Source: Cytophagales bacterium
GTDB taxonomy: Bacteria > Pseudomonadota > Gammaproteobacteria > Burkholderiales > Burkholderiaceae_C
Direction: 5' to 3'
Assembly (NCBI GenBank): GCA_030054145.1
Contig: JASGCK010000006.1
Coordinates: 1-64,000 of the forward strand
Length of the DNA: 64,000 nt
This document shows positions 25,611 to 34,327 of this stretch, in pieces (the first letter of the stretch is position 1; every line of letters begins with the position of its first letter). A program made the translations under genes and the position numbers. The notes under the pieces were generated by a model, which was not told where the DNA came from, did not search any database, and was given only the letters and a program-made list of their open reading frames with translations.

Positions 25611-26999
25611 TTATTTGGTCGCCTGTACCATTTGCCGAGAGAGTAGGACATTGAGCAAGTTATCTTGAAAATTAATATTTTTTGTCAAAGTGGTATGGTT
25701 TTCGCATAAGAAAAAAGTGTAGGCAATCGGCAGAAAACTGTCTTCATTTTGCATAGCACTGGGGTCTAATGTTTCGCGTGCTAACAATGAAGGTTTGGTG
25801 ACGCGCGAATCGCCAGGCTGACTCATTAAGTCATCGTATGGGACTCCCGTCTTGGGGGCTGCAATTTCCTTGGCCTTGAGTCTCACGTACTCACGACCTT
25901 GATAGTTTTCTAATAGCAGCCGTGCGGCTGTTAACTGGCATCCTCCACCAAATAGCACGTAGCGAAGGGGGGATTCTGGCTCCTTGACTGAGAGCATCCA
26001 AGCTAAACGTCTCGCGCGTGTTAATTGGTACTGAAAATCTGCTTGCTTTAGCTGGGTATGAACCTTCTCTGGTTTTGCATAAATTGACCAACCAAAGCGT
26101 TGCCAAGTCTTAGACTCAAATAAGTCGTCTGGTAGCACCTTACCTTCGATATTGATGAGCCAATCGGTAAGTGGATGCGGGAGCAGTTGATAGCCGCTTG
26201 GAAAGGTCGCTAGAGTTTCTGATGAGATTCGTCCGAAGCCTATTTTTTCACCACGTATGAGCGCAACCAAGGAGTCAATAGATCCGAGGTTGGGTGTGCC
26301 TAGTTGAATTAATTTGCGCACATTCGCAGCGCCCTGCATACTGACTTTTTGTGGTTCTCCATCCAGTACATCACGATCACCAAACCGTAAGTAATAGCGT
26401 GCAATCAAACCTCCCATGCTATGAGCTACCAAGTCAACTTGGAGAGTGGGATGTTGATAATCGCGTTGAATATCACGGACGAGGCGAGCCAGAGCCCGCG
26501 CATTGGTCACGATGTCTTGCCGCCAGTCATAGTCAAACACATATAAGCGCCGCTCGCCTGGCAAGGCTCGTGTTCCTGGGCTTGTGCGTGTGTAGCCGCC
26601 ATATTCCGTCAAGACTTGCAAAATGGGCTGATAAATATCTTGCTGCAAAGCTTGTTCCGTAATGCCATGAGGTTCTAAATCGGATGGCAATGGCATATGG
26701 CTGACTGGGTCGATATTGAGCGCCAACTCAGGGTACGACGAAAATAAAATGCGCCACCAAGCGCCAGGCCAAACTTCTTCGCCAGTCGATTTATTTCTTA
26801 GTTTTGAACCGAATAAACCAGGTATGAGAATGACGGGTGCGCTTTGCACATCGGGCATCATCATTGCGCTATTGTTTTGATAGAGACGACGAAAGTCTGG
26901 TCGCGACATACTGAGATTTTGATTAAACAAAATCCAAAGCAGCGCTCCAGCCAGCAGTACTAGAGCAACCCAGAGGCTGTTTTTGATCAGTCGCTTCAT
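25611..26999 (-). CDS. LCAT-like acyltransferase/lipase
   Basis: A 462-residue alpha/beta hydrolase of the lecithin:cholesterol acyltransferase/phospholipase type. An N-terminal membrane anchor (about residues 8-26) suggests it sits at the periplasmic face of the inner membrane. PVILIPGLFGSKL is the oxyanion-side motif and S194 in AHSMGG is the nucleophile. It could hydrolyse or transacylate phospholipid or neutral lipid. It follows the acyl-CoA dehydrogenase gene by 10 bp on the same strand, so the pair form an operon. Confidence 0.8.
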   Translation of the reverse strand: MKRLIKNSLWVALVLLAGALLWILFNQNLSMSRPDFRRLYQNNSAMMMPDVQSAPVILIPGLFGSKLRNKSTGEEVWPGAWWRILFSSYPELALNIDPVSHMPLPSDLEPHGITEQALQQDIYQPILQVLTEYGGYTRTSPGTRALPGERRLYVFDYDWRQDIVTNARALARLVRDIQRDYQHPTLQVDLVAHSMGGLIARYYLRFGDRDVLDGEPQKVSMQGAANVRKLIQLGTPNLGSIDSLVALIRGEKIGFGRISSETLATFPSGYQLLPHPLTDWLINIEGKVLPDDLFESKTWQRFGWSIYAKPEKVHTQLKQADFQYQLTRARRLAWMLSVKEPESPLRYVLFGGGCQLTAARLLLENYQGREYVRLKAKEIAAPKTGVPYDDLMSQPGDSRVTKPSLLARETLDPSAMQNEDSFLPIAYTFFLCENHTTLTKNINFQDNLLNVLLSRQMVQATK

Positions 27000-27009
27000 G
27001 GGGTCTCAA

Positions 27010-28191
27010 TCAAACCATGCGTTTCGCGATCTCTTCTAGCATCACCTCCGTTGCGCCGCCGCCAATCGATTGAACGCGTGCATCGCGGTACATCCGTTCA
27101 ATCGCGGTTTCGCGGATGAAACTCATGCCGCCGTGGAATTGACCGCAGTCGTACATGACTTCGTTGACCAGTGTGCCGCACAGTGCCTTCATCATCGAGA
27201 CTTCTTTTGTGACGACTTGACCTTGCGAATCGCGCCACGCCGTGTTGTAGATCAAGGCTTTTGCGGCTTCGACCTGCGCGAGCCGCATCGCCAGTTTGTG
27301 ACGAATCGCTTGCTTGTTCCAAAGCACGTCGCCAAAAGCTTTGCGCTGCGTGACCCATTCCAGCGTGAGTTCAATTGCGCGGCTGGCTTCGCCCATCATT
27401 TGCGCGGATAAGACGATGCGCTCGTTTTGCAAATTTTTCATGAGCGCATAAAAACCTTTGTGCTCTTCGCCCAGCAAGTTCTCAGCAGGAATGCGGCAAT
27501 TTTCGAAATGCAGCTCAGCGGTATCGCTGCACAGCCAGCCCATTTTTTTGAGTGGACGCGCAACCGTAAATCCTGGCGTTCCGCGTTCAACAATGAACAT
27601 CGAGATTTGGCGATTGCGACCTGGCTCGCCTGTTCGCGCTGCAACAAAATAAACATCGCCGTGTACGCCGTTGGTGATAAACATTTTGCTGCCATTTAGC
27701 ACGTAGTGGTCACCGTCTTTTCGTGCTGTGGTGCGCATACCTTGCAAGTCCGAGCCTGCGTCGGCTTCGGTCATGGCGATGGCAGCGATCTTGCGACCAG
27801 CAATGAGATCGGGCATATATTTATTAAGCTGCGCCTTCGATCCTGCATGGAAAAGATGCGGCGAAGACATATCGGTGTGAACCAGCACAGTGACAGCAAA
27901 ACCGCCGTAAGTGCAGCGTCCCAGCTCTTCTGCCAAGATGACTGTGGACAGCGTATCGAGTTCGCTGCCACCGTGCTCGGCGCTGTATTTGATACCTAGG
28001 AGTCCTAGGTCGCCCATCTCTTGAAGCACTTCGCGCGGGACTTTGCCTGCATCCTCCCATGCATCGGCAAAGGGCAATACACGCTCAGCAATGAAGCGCC
28101 GAATCGTATCGCGCAACATTTCGTGATCGGCTGTGAAGTAGGGCGTAGCAGCCGTTGATGGAGTTGCGAAGGTCGATGATGCTGTTTGCAT
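27010..28191 (-). CDS. Acyl-CoA dehydrogenase family protein
   Basis: A 393-residue flavoenzyme of normal length for the family. Recognisable blocks are EADAGSDLQGMRTTA (FAD/substrate contact), the hydrophobic beta domain, and RKAFGDVLWNKQAIRHKLA in the C-terminal helical domain. It should introduce the alpha-beta double bond into an acyl-CoA and pass electrons to ETF. It lies upstream of the LCAT-like gene and divergent from the neutral-lipid genes. Chain-length preference is not readable. Confidence 0.9.
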   Translation of the reverse strand: MQTASSTFATPSTAATPYFTADHEMLRDTIRRFIAERVLPFADAWEDAGKVPREVLQEMGDLGLLGIKYSAEHGGSELDTLSTVILAEELGRCTYGGFAVTVLVHTDMSSPHLFHAGSKAQLNKYMPDLIAGRKIAAIAMTEADAGSDLQGMRTTARKDGDHYVLNGSKMFITNGVHGDVYFVAARTGEPGRNRQISMFIVERGTPGFTVARPLKKMGWLCSDTAELHFENCRIPAENLLGEEHKGFYALMKNLQNERIVLSAQMMGEASRAIELTLEWVTQRKAFGDVLWNKQAIRHKLAMRLAQVEAAKALIYNTAWRDSQGQVVTKEVSMMKALCGTLVNEVMYDCGQFHGGMSFIRETAIERMYRDARVQSIGGGATEVMLEEIAKRMV

Positions 28192-28258
28192 GGTTGGTGT
28201 CCTCTTTCTATGATTTTATGAATAAGCGAGTATTGTGCGTGCGTGTGATTGCACTAAC

Positions 28259-28287
28259 TTGACAGGTTCAAAATTGAAGGGTATTTC
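28259..28287 (+). promoter_or_regulatory. Candidate sigma-70 promoter for lipid genes
   Basis: A consensus -35 TTGACA (28259-28264) is followed after exactly 17 bp by TATTTC (28282-28287), a weak -10. It lies 73 bp before the start of the alpha/beta hydrolase gene in the divergent spacer. It is the best promoter match in the spacer, but only the -35 is strong. Confidence 0.4.
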
Positions 28288-28359
28288 CCTACATTCAGCG
28301 CACTTGCTAGAGAGAAATTCAGTTCATTTTTGGATAAGATGAATGCAGGAGATACTTAT

Positions 28360-29178
28360 ATGTCATTAGCCTCGCTTGCGTTTCCTTTTACCCGTTTGGC
28401 AGCCGCATTTGATCCCAGAATTAATGAGCGCAGTCCGTCACCTCTACTTTTTTTCTTAGAAGGTCGCGCCATTTTTGAGTGGATGGGCAAGGTGCTGACC
28501 ATGCCTATTTTGTCGCGTCGCTTGCCGCGCGGCGATGGACATCCCGTTTTGGTTTTACCAGGATTTATGGCAACCGATGCGTCTACGATTGTTTTGCGGC
28601 GCTTTTTATCCAAACAAGGTTATCACGCCTACGGCTGGGGGCAAGGGCGTAATGAGGGGCCGCGTCCAGGAGTCTTTGAGACTTTGCATGGGCAATTGGA
28701 GCAGCTCTATGAAAAACATGGACAAAAGGTGAGCGTCATTGGTTGGAGCTTGGGCGGTGTGTTTGCCAGAGAGCTGGCACGCGAAGCGTCTGACAAGGTT
28801 CGGCAAGTGATTACTTTAGGCAGTCCGCTGTACGGCGAGCCGACTAAGACGACCAATGTGTGGCGACTTTATAAGTTTGTCAGTGGCAGGCAAAAGGTAG
28901 AGCCTAGAGAGCGTGGCAACTGTCAGCCGCCAGTTCCGACCACTTCTATTTATACGCGCGGTGACGGCGTGGTGGGCTGGGGGTGCTGTGTAGAAAAAGC
29001 GGGCCCAATGGCTGACAACATCGAAATCAATGCGGCTAGTCATATGGGCATGGGGGTTAATCCGCTGGTGCTGTATGCCATTGGTGATCGCTTGGCACTC
29101 CCAGAGAACAAGTGGAGTCACTTCAAGCCCGAGGGTTTGATGCGCGCACTGTTTCCTTTCCGCGCCGCTTCACGGTAA
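28360..29178 (+). CDS. Alpha/beta hydrolase next to WS/DGAT
   Basis: A 272-residue alpha/beta hydrolase with the lipase-like opening VLVLPGFMATDAST and nucleophile S130 in GWSLGG. The C-terminal histidine is likely in ASHMGMGVNP. A GGAG eight bases before ATG 28360 sets the start. It is followed after 31 bp by the wax ester synthase gene, which suggests a role in neutral lipid turnover, for instance as a lipase or acyl hydrolase. No export signal is seen. Confidence 0.8.
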   Translation: MSLASLAFPFTRLAAAFDPRINERSPSPLLFFLEGRAIFEWMGKVLTMPILSRRLPRGDGHPVLVLPGFMATDASTIVLRRFLSKQGYHAYGWGQGRNEGPRPGVFETLHGQLEQLYEKHGQKVSVIGWSLGGVFARELAREASDKVRQVITLGSPLYGEPTKTTNVWRLYKFVSGRQKVEPRERGNCQPPVPTTSIYTRGDGVVGWGCCVEKAGPMADNIEINAASHMGMGVNPLVLYAIGDRLALPENKWSHFKPEGLMRALFPFRAASR

Positions 29179-29209
29179 TATTTTTTTAACGTCGTTTGGA
29201 GTTTTCTGT

Positions 29210-30790
29210 ATGGGTTTGAAACACTTAAGCAGCCTAGATGCTACTTTTCTACATCTTGAGTCCCCCGAAATGCCGATGCACGTTGGCTCCTTGCACGTGC
29301 TCGATTTGCCAGAAGGCTATGCGGGAGATTTTTTTGAGGATGCCAAAGCTTTTCTTCAAGCAAGGCTGCACTTGGCGGACATATTCACGCGCAAGTTAGG
29401 ACTAATGCCATTTGATTTGGCAGATCCTGTGTGGGTAGAGGATGACGACATGGATATTGATTACCATTTGCGTCACATCAGCCTACCGAAGCCTGGTACG
29501 AATCGGCAGCTTCAGCAGTATGTGGCGCGTTTGCACTCTAGCTTGCTGGATCGCAGTCGTCCGCTGTGGGAGTTCTTTTTTATTGATGGACTTAAAAGTG
29601 GTCAAGTGGCTTTTTATTCCAAAGTTCACCACGCAGGTGTGGATGGTCAAGCGGGTGTGGCGTTAGGACGGGCGCTATTTGATGTCACGCCAGAGGGACG
29701 TCAAATCAGACCGCCAAGAGCGCGCACAAAGCGCGGAGAGTATCAACTGGGAATTGCGGAGCTACTCAGTGCATCTTTTGGCAATGCCGTTAAGCAGGCC
29801 GTCAACATCGTGAAGACTGCGCCAGCGTTAGTCAAAGGCGCACAAGCTATTTTGTTGCCACCACGTGACGAGACAGGGGGACAGCGGCGCTGGACGATGC
29901 CTAAAAATATGCAGCTACTAGCGCCCAAAACGCCGCTGAATGTTGCGATTACCAATCAGCGAAGTTTCGCGGGGAAAACCGTGCCACTGGCTGAGGTCAA
30001 AATGATTGGCAAGACCTTGGGTGTTTCGCTGAACGATGTGGTGATGGGCACAGTGTCGGGGGCGCTCAGAGCCTTTTTCAAAATGAATAATGAGTTGCCC
30101 GCGCGTTCTTTGTTGGCGGCTGTTCCTGTTAGTTTGCGTGCGGCTGATGATGCCACGGCGAATAACCAAGTCAGCATGATGCGCTTGACATTAGCGACGG
30201 ATATTGCCGATCCGCTGAAGCGGTTGCAAGCCATTCACGCGGCATCCATGAGTAGCAAAAACAAAATGGAGCAAGTGAAGGGCGCATTGCCAACCGACTT
30301 CCCTATGTTGGCGGCTCCGTGGCTTATTTCTGGTCTGGCTTCCTTGTTTGGTCGTTCGAGATTAGCCAATGTGCTGCCGCCTATTGCCAATGTTGCCATC
30401 TCCAACGTTCCAGGCATTCAAGCGCAACTTTATTTTGCAGGTGCGAAGGTGGTGAGTTACTACCCCGTGTCGATCCCAGCGCACAGCATGGCTCTCAACG
30501 TGACTGTGCAAAGCTACAACGGACGATTGGATTACGGCTTAATTGCGTGCCGCAAAGCCTTGCCAGATATCAACGAACTGGGTGATTTGGTTTTGGCAGA
30601 GCACCGCATTTTGCTGGATTTGGCGCTCAAACAACAAGCCGAATTAAAAGCAAAAGAAGCCGAAAACCCAGCGGGCGCTGCTGTTGCCGTTGCTGCACCA
30701 ATGACCGCTGCAGCAACACCCAAAAGGACAAGAAGCGCCGCCAAGAAAGTCGTTGCTAAAAAAGTTATCAAACGAAAGATCGCAGAATGA
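29210..30790 (+). CDS. Wax ester synthase/diacylglycerol acyltransferase (WS/DGAT)
   Basis: A 526-residue bifunctional acyltransferase that esterifies fatty alcohols or diacylglycerol with acyl-CoA to make storage lipid. The catalytic motif HHxxxDG is H140-H141-AGV-D145-G146; PLWEF (118-122) and the NVAISNVPG segment are further family marks. An unusual Ala/Lys-rich tail of about 50 residues (ending KRTRSAAKKVVAKKVIKRKI) follows the domain. It resembles the basic tails of histone-like or PHA granule proteins and may target lipid bodies or nucleoid. Confidence 0.9.
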   Translation: MGLKHLSSLDATFLHLESPEMPMHVGSLHVLDLPEGYAGDFFEDAKAFLQARLHLADIFTRKLGLMPFDLADPVWVEDDDMDIDYHLRHISLPKPGTNRQLQQYVARLHSSLLDRSRPLWEFFFIDGLKSGQVAFYSKVHHAGVDGQAGVALGRALFDVTPEGRQIRPPRARTKRGEYQLGIAELLSASFGNAVKQAVNIVKTAPALVKGAQAILLPPRDETGGQRRWTMPKNMQLLAPKTPLNVAITNQRSFAGKTVPLAEVKMIGKTLGVSLNDVVMGTVSGALRAFFKMNNELPARSLLAAVPVSLRAADDATANNQVSMMRLTLATDIADPLKRLQAIHAASMSSKNKMEQVKGALPTDFPMLAAPWLISGLASLFGRSRLANVLPPIANVAISNVPGIQAQLYFAGAKVVSYYPVSIPAHSMALNVTVQSYNGRLDYGLIACRKALPDINELGDLVLAEHRILLDLALKQQAELKAKEAENPAGAAVAVAAPMTAAATPKRTRSAAKKVVAKKVIKRKIAE

Positions 30791-30830
30791 TGCAGCAACC
30801 AATGTTTTATACAAGCAAAGGAGTAGTCGT

Positions 30831-31721
30831 TTGGGTGTAACTTCGCAACTTTATAGCAACGGGCTCAAGTTTCAGGTTGAAACGCATGGGGATCGAACGG
30901 CTCCCGCCATTTTGCTCACGATGGGTTTAGGCATGCAACTGGTCGCTTGGCCAGAGTCATTCATTCACGCCTTAACGAAGGCTGGTTATCGGGTTATTTG
31001 TTACGACAATCGCGACATTGGGTTGTCCACGCATCTTGATGAGTTTGGTGTACCCAATATGGCGTGGGCCCTATTCAAAGTTAAGTTAGGACTTGGGCTG
31101 AATCCACCCTATCGGTTGCGTGATATGGCTGCCGATGCATTGGGTATTTTGGATGCGCTAGACATTGAGCACGCACACGTCATTGGTGTGTCGATGGGCG
31201 GGATGATTTCGCAGCGCATCGCGATTGCTGCGCCTGCCCGTGTATTAAGTTTGACCAGCGTGATGAGTTCAAGTGGAGCGCCAGCGCTTCCTGCCGCCCG
31301 CGCAGACGTTTTGCAAGCGATGCTCGGACGACCCACAAGCAGCCGTTTAGATGATGTGGTCGCGCATTCGATGCGAATCTTTCAACTCATTGGCAGTCCT
31401 GCCTATCCGCAAGATACGGCGGTTTTGCGTGAGCGCTTGATGCAAAGCGCGAAGCGCTCTTATCACCCTGCGGGTATGCAGCGGCAATTGCTAGCCATTG
31501 CCGCTGACACGAATCGGTATAAGGAGTTATCCAGCATTCAAAGCCCGACACTGGTGATTCATGGTACGGATGATCCCTTGGTGCCACTCGCTTGTGGGCA
31601 GGATACCGCTGACCGCATCCAAGGTGCGCGCTTTGTTTCCATCCCTGGTATGGGGCACGATTTAGCCCCCGAAGTCATGGCGCAAGTTTGCACGCTTATC
31701 TTGCCGCATTTAGACTCTTAG
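30831..31721 (+). CDS. Alpha/beta hydrolase
   Basis: A 296-residue alpha/beta hydrolase with nucleophile S121 in GVSMGG and a late GMGHDLAPE segment that supplies the histidine. VICYDNRDIGLST is the common strand-turn motif of this subfamily. I set the start at the TTG at 30831, because AAAGGAG lies seven bases upstream; an in-frame ATG at 30753 would lie inside the preceding WS/DGAT gene. Substrate unknown. It continues the neutral-lipid operon. Confidence 0.8.
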   Translation: MGVTSQLYSNGLKFQVETHGDRTAPAILLTMGLGMQLVAWPESFIHALTKAGYRVICYDNRDIGLSTHLDEFGVPNMAWALFKVKLGLGLNPPYRLRDMAADALGILDALDIEHAHVIGVSMGGMISQRIAIAAPARVLSLTSVMSSSGAPALPAARADVLQAMLGRPTSSRLDDVVAHSMRIFQLIGSPAYPQDTAVLRERLMQSAKRSYHPAGMQRQLLAIAADTNRYKELSSIQSPTLVIHGTDDPLVPLACGQDTADRIQGARFVSIPGMGHDLAPEVMAQVCTLILPHLDS

Positions 31722-31759
31722 CTCTAAAAATAAGGCACTAAAAGTCGTACATTTCAATT

Positions 31760-31774
31760 GTGTCAATTGGACAC
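31760..31774. promoter_or_regulatory. Short inverted repeat before the phasin gene
   Basis: Gtgtc-aattg-gacac lies 28 bp before the phasin start, beside a direct repeat of tcaattg. It could be an operator for the TetR-like protein encoded downstream. The arms are only 5 bp, so chance is possible. Confidence 0.25.
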
Positions 31775-31801
31775 GATCACTAACTCCCAAGGAATGAAAT
31801 C

Positions 31802-32296
31802 ATGGTTAAGAAAACAAAAATGTTTGAAAACGAAGTTAACAACGTTAAACAGTTAGCGAGCAGCTACAAAGAGTCAACTCAGCAAATTTGGTTGGCAGGC
31901 TTGGGCGCATTTGCTAAGGCGCAAGAGGAAGGCACTAAAGCATTTAATTCGTTGGTTAAAGAAGGTAAACAGCTACAAGAAAAAACGCAAAGTGTTGCGC
32001 AAGAGCAATTGGCGGGCGTTTCCAGCAAAGTCGCTGCGATGAAGGAAGAGTGGATGTCTAAGGCGGGTGGTCAAATTGGCAAGCTGGAAGGCATTTTTGA
32101 AGAGCGCGTTGCAAAAGCTTTAAAAGTGATGGGCGTTCCCACCAGCAAAGATGTTGCTGATCTTCACAAAAAGCTAGATGCAGTTTTGGCAGCCGTGACA
32201 CAGAAAAAAACAGCCGCACCTAAAGCCGCTGCAAAAGCGCCCGTTAGCAAAGCATCTGTAGCAAAAAAAGTAGCCGCTAAAACAGCGAAAAAATAA
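31802..32296 (+). CDS. Phasin (PhaF/PhaI-like) with basic tail
   Basis: A 164-residue PHA granule-associated protein of the PF05597 phasin type. The N-terminal two thirds form an amphipathic coiled coil (SSYKESTQQIWLAGLGAFAKA). The C-terminus is Ala/Lys/Pro-rich (KTAAPKAAAKAPVSKAS, VAKKVAAKTAKK), like the histone H1-like DNA-binding tail of PhaF, which links granules to the nucleoid and helps their segregation. AAGGA precedes the ATG. No PHA synthase gene is in the window. The TetR-like gene follows after 2 bp. Confidence 0.85.
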   Translation: MVKKTKMFENEVNNVKQLASSYKESTQQIWLAGLGAFAKAQEEGTKAFNSLVKEGKQLQEKTQSVAQEQLAGVSSKVAAMKEEWMSKAGGQIGKLEGIFEERVAKALKVMGVPTSKDVADLHKKLDAVLAAVTQKKTAAPKAAAKAPVSKASVAKKVAAKTAKK

Positions 32297-32298
32297 TT

Positions 32299-32949
32299 TT
32301 GAAGCTGCGGCGCACTAAAACGGTTGGCAAAATCCTAGGCGTTAGTCTGGATTTATTTAATCGTTTTGGTGAGCCAAACGTAGCCCCCGCATTGATAGCG
32401 GCGACTACAGGAATGAGTGTGGGTAATCTTTACTACCACTTCCCTAGCAAGAGCGATTTAGTCGATACGCTTTTTGATGATTATGTGGAGGCTGTGCAAA
32501 AAATCTTGCCCGCTACCTCGGATGTACAAAGCGTCGATGATGCATGGTTCTTTTTGCATACGCAGTTTGAGTTGATTGGCGCTTATCGATTCTTGTATCG
32601 AGATATGAGTGATCTGCTTAGCAAAAATCGCCAAATTGAAAGCAAAATTCAAGCTCTCATAACTGAAAAAAAACGAGCTTTGCAACGTTTGTTGAATACC
32701 TTATCGCGGCAGCAGGTGATGATTCACATGGATGAGGAGCAATTGTTAGTTTTAGCAACCAACATGACGGTACTGATGTCGTACTGGTTGAGCTATGCCT
32801 ACATGAATAATCCGCGCCAAGCTTTAGAGCCAAAACATACGGAGCAAACGCTTAGTCAAGGGGTGTTTCACCTGCTGCAAATGCTAGCGCCCTATATGCA
32901 TAATGAATCGCGTGCGTATTTGCGCACGCTTGCACAGGCTTATCTTTGA
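32299..32949 (+). CDS. TetR/AcrR-family regulator
   Basis: A 216-residue repressor-type protein. The N-terminal HTH (about 10-55) reads ILGVSLDLFNRFGEPNVAPA and TTGMSVGNLYYHFPSKSDLV, the standard TetR recognition helix. The C-terminal ligand domain is all-helical and of unknown specificity. It begins with a TTG two bases after the phasin stop and has no obvious ribosome binding site, so coupled translation is likely. It probably controls the phasin operon in response to a lipid or acyl-CoA; that is inference. Confidence 0.82.
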   Translation: MKLRRTKTVGKILGVSLDLFNRFGEPNVAPALIAATTGMSVGNLYYHFPSKSDLVDTLFDDYVEAVQKILPATSDVQSVDDAWFFLHTQFELIGAYRFLYRDMSDLLSKNRQIESKIQALITEKKRALQRLLNTLSRQQVMIHMDEEQLLVLATNMTVLMSYWLSYAYMNNPRQALEPKHTEQTLSQGVFHLLQMLAPYMHNESRAYLRTLAQAYL

Positions 32950-32955
32950 GCAACT

Positions 32956-33243
32956 ATGTCCACCATTCATATCCAACACCCTCATCAATTAGGTTTAGCC
33001 AAAGCCCGCGTCATCGCAGCCGATTGGATTCAATCGGCTGAGAAAAAAATGGCGCTGACCTGCGAGTACAAAAAAGGCACCGATCAAGATAGCATTCACT
33101 TTAAGCGGCAAGGTGTGACTGGCGTGATGTGGGTGCGTGCCAATGAGTTTGAAATTGAAGCCAAACTAGGTATGTTTTTAGCGATGTTTCAAACGAGAAT
33201 TGAATCGGAAATCATCCAAAATTTACAAGAGCGACTGCAATAA
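32956..33243 (+). CDS. Polyhydroxyalkanoic acid system family protein
   Basis: A 95-residue protein that matches the small PHA-system (PHA_gran_rgn) family found with PHA granule genes (HPHQLGLAKARVIAADWIQ, GVTGVMWVRANEFEIEAKLG). It has a likely START-like or small alpha/beta fold. Its biochemical role is unsettled. It starts six bases after the TetR gene stop, in the same operon as the phasin, which supports a PHA-producing host. Confidence 0.82.
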   Translation: MSTIHIQHPHQLGLAKARVIAADWIQSAEKKMALTCEYKKGTDQDSIHFKRQGVTGVMWVRANEFEIEAKLGMFLAMFQTRIESEIIQNLQERLQ

Positions 33244-33285
33244 AAGTACTGGGCAAGTACAACAACTAAATAGGGAGACCATGCA

Positions 33286-34290
33286 ATGACTGATATGCCG
33301 ACACTGCAATTTGCGCAAGTTAACGGAATCAAAATGGGATACTACGAGGCGGGTGTCAGTGCCAGCTCTGCCGCCGATAAAACGCCTGTTGTGCTTTGTC
33401 ACGGCTGGCCAGAAATTGCGTTCTCATGGCGGCATCAAATCAAAGCACTTAGCGAAGCAGGCATTCGTGTGATTGCCCCTGATCAGCGCGGTTATGGTTC
33501 GACCGATTGCCCGCCAAGGGTTGAAGACTACGACCTCACGCATTTGACGGGCGATCTGGTGGGTTTGCTAGATCACCTCAAAATTGACAAAGCTATTTTT
33601 GTTGGACATGACTGGGGCGGCTTTGTCGTATGGAGCATGGCGATGCGCCATCCCACAAGGGTTGCGGGCGTGGTGGGTGTGAATACGCCGCATCATCCAA
33701 GGCCCCCCATCGACCCGATTGAGTTATTCCGCAAGCGCTTTGGTAGCAGTATGTACATCGTGCAGTTCCAAGACCCTACGCGCACGGCGGACAACATTTT
33801 TGACACGCATATTGAGCAAGTATTTGACTTCTTTATGCGCAGACCTGATCCACGGCAAAAGCCCATTTTCCCTGGCGTGACGAGCCATGATGAGCAGCCT
33901 TCCAAGCTACCCCTGGCGTTCCCTCAATATGTGGCGGGCTACGACGCAAGCAAAGATCCGCGGCCCAAGATTTTGTCGGAAGCAGAGAAAAAAGTATTTG
34001 TTGATGCATTCAGCAAAACGGGCTTTACGGGCGGCATCAATTGGTATCGCAACTACTCGCGTAACTGGGCGTTTGATGCCGATCTCGATCACACAATTCG
34101 CGTGCCATCGCTCATGATCATGGCGGAGCTAGATGTCGTGCTCCCACCATCTGATGCCGATGCGATGGAGACCTTGGTTCCTGATTTAGAAAAATATTTA
34201 GTGAAAGATTGCGGGCACTGGACGCAACACGAAAAACCTGATGAGCTTGGACGCAAACTCATTGAGTGGTATCAACGTCGATTCGGATAA
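33286..34290 (+). CDS. Epoxide hydrolase-like alpha/beta hydrolase
   Basis: A 334-residue alpha/beta hydrolase with epoxide hydrolase hallmarks: HGWP (39-42) for the oxyanion hole, nucleophile D109 in GHDWGG, and a late GCGHWTQHEKPDEL histidine. The cap region has the tyrosines expected for epoxide opening (GGINWYRNY). It would convert an epoxide to a vicinal diol. The neighbouring P450 could produce the epoxide from an unsaturated fatty acid, so the two may form a short pathway. Confidence 0.85.
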   Translation: MTDMPTLQFAQVNGIKMGYYEAGVSASSAADKTPVVLCHGWPEIAFSWRHQIKALSEAGIRVIAPDQRGYGSTDCPPRVEDYDLTHLTGDLVGLLDHLKIDKAIFVGHDWGGFVVWSMAMRHPTRVAGVVGVNTPHHPRPPIDPIELFRKRFGSSMYIVQFQDPTRTADNIFDTHIEQVFDFFMRRPDPRQKPIFPGVTSHDEQPSKLPLAFPQYVAGYDASKDPRPKILSEAEKKVFVDAFSKTGFTGGINWYRNYSRNWAFDADLDHTIRVPSLMIMAELDVVLPPSDADAMETLVPDLEKYLVKDCGHWTQHEKPDELGRKLIEWYQRRFG

Positions 34291-34327
34291 CCATTTATCT
34301 ATTTGAAATATGAAAACGAGACACACC

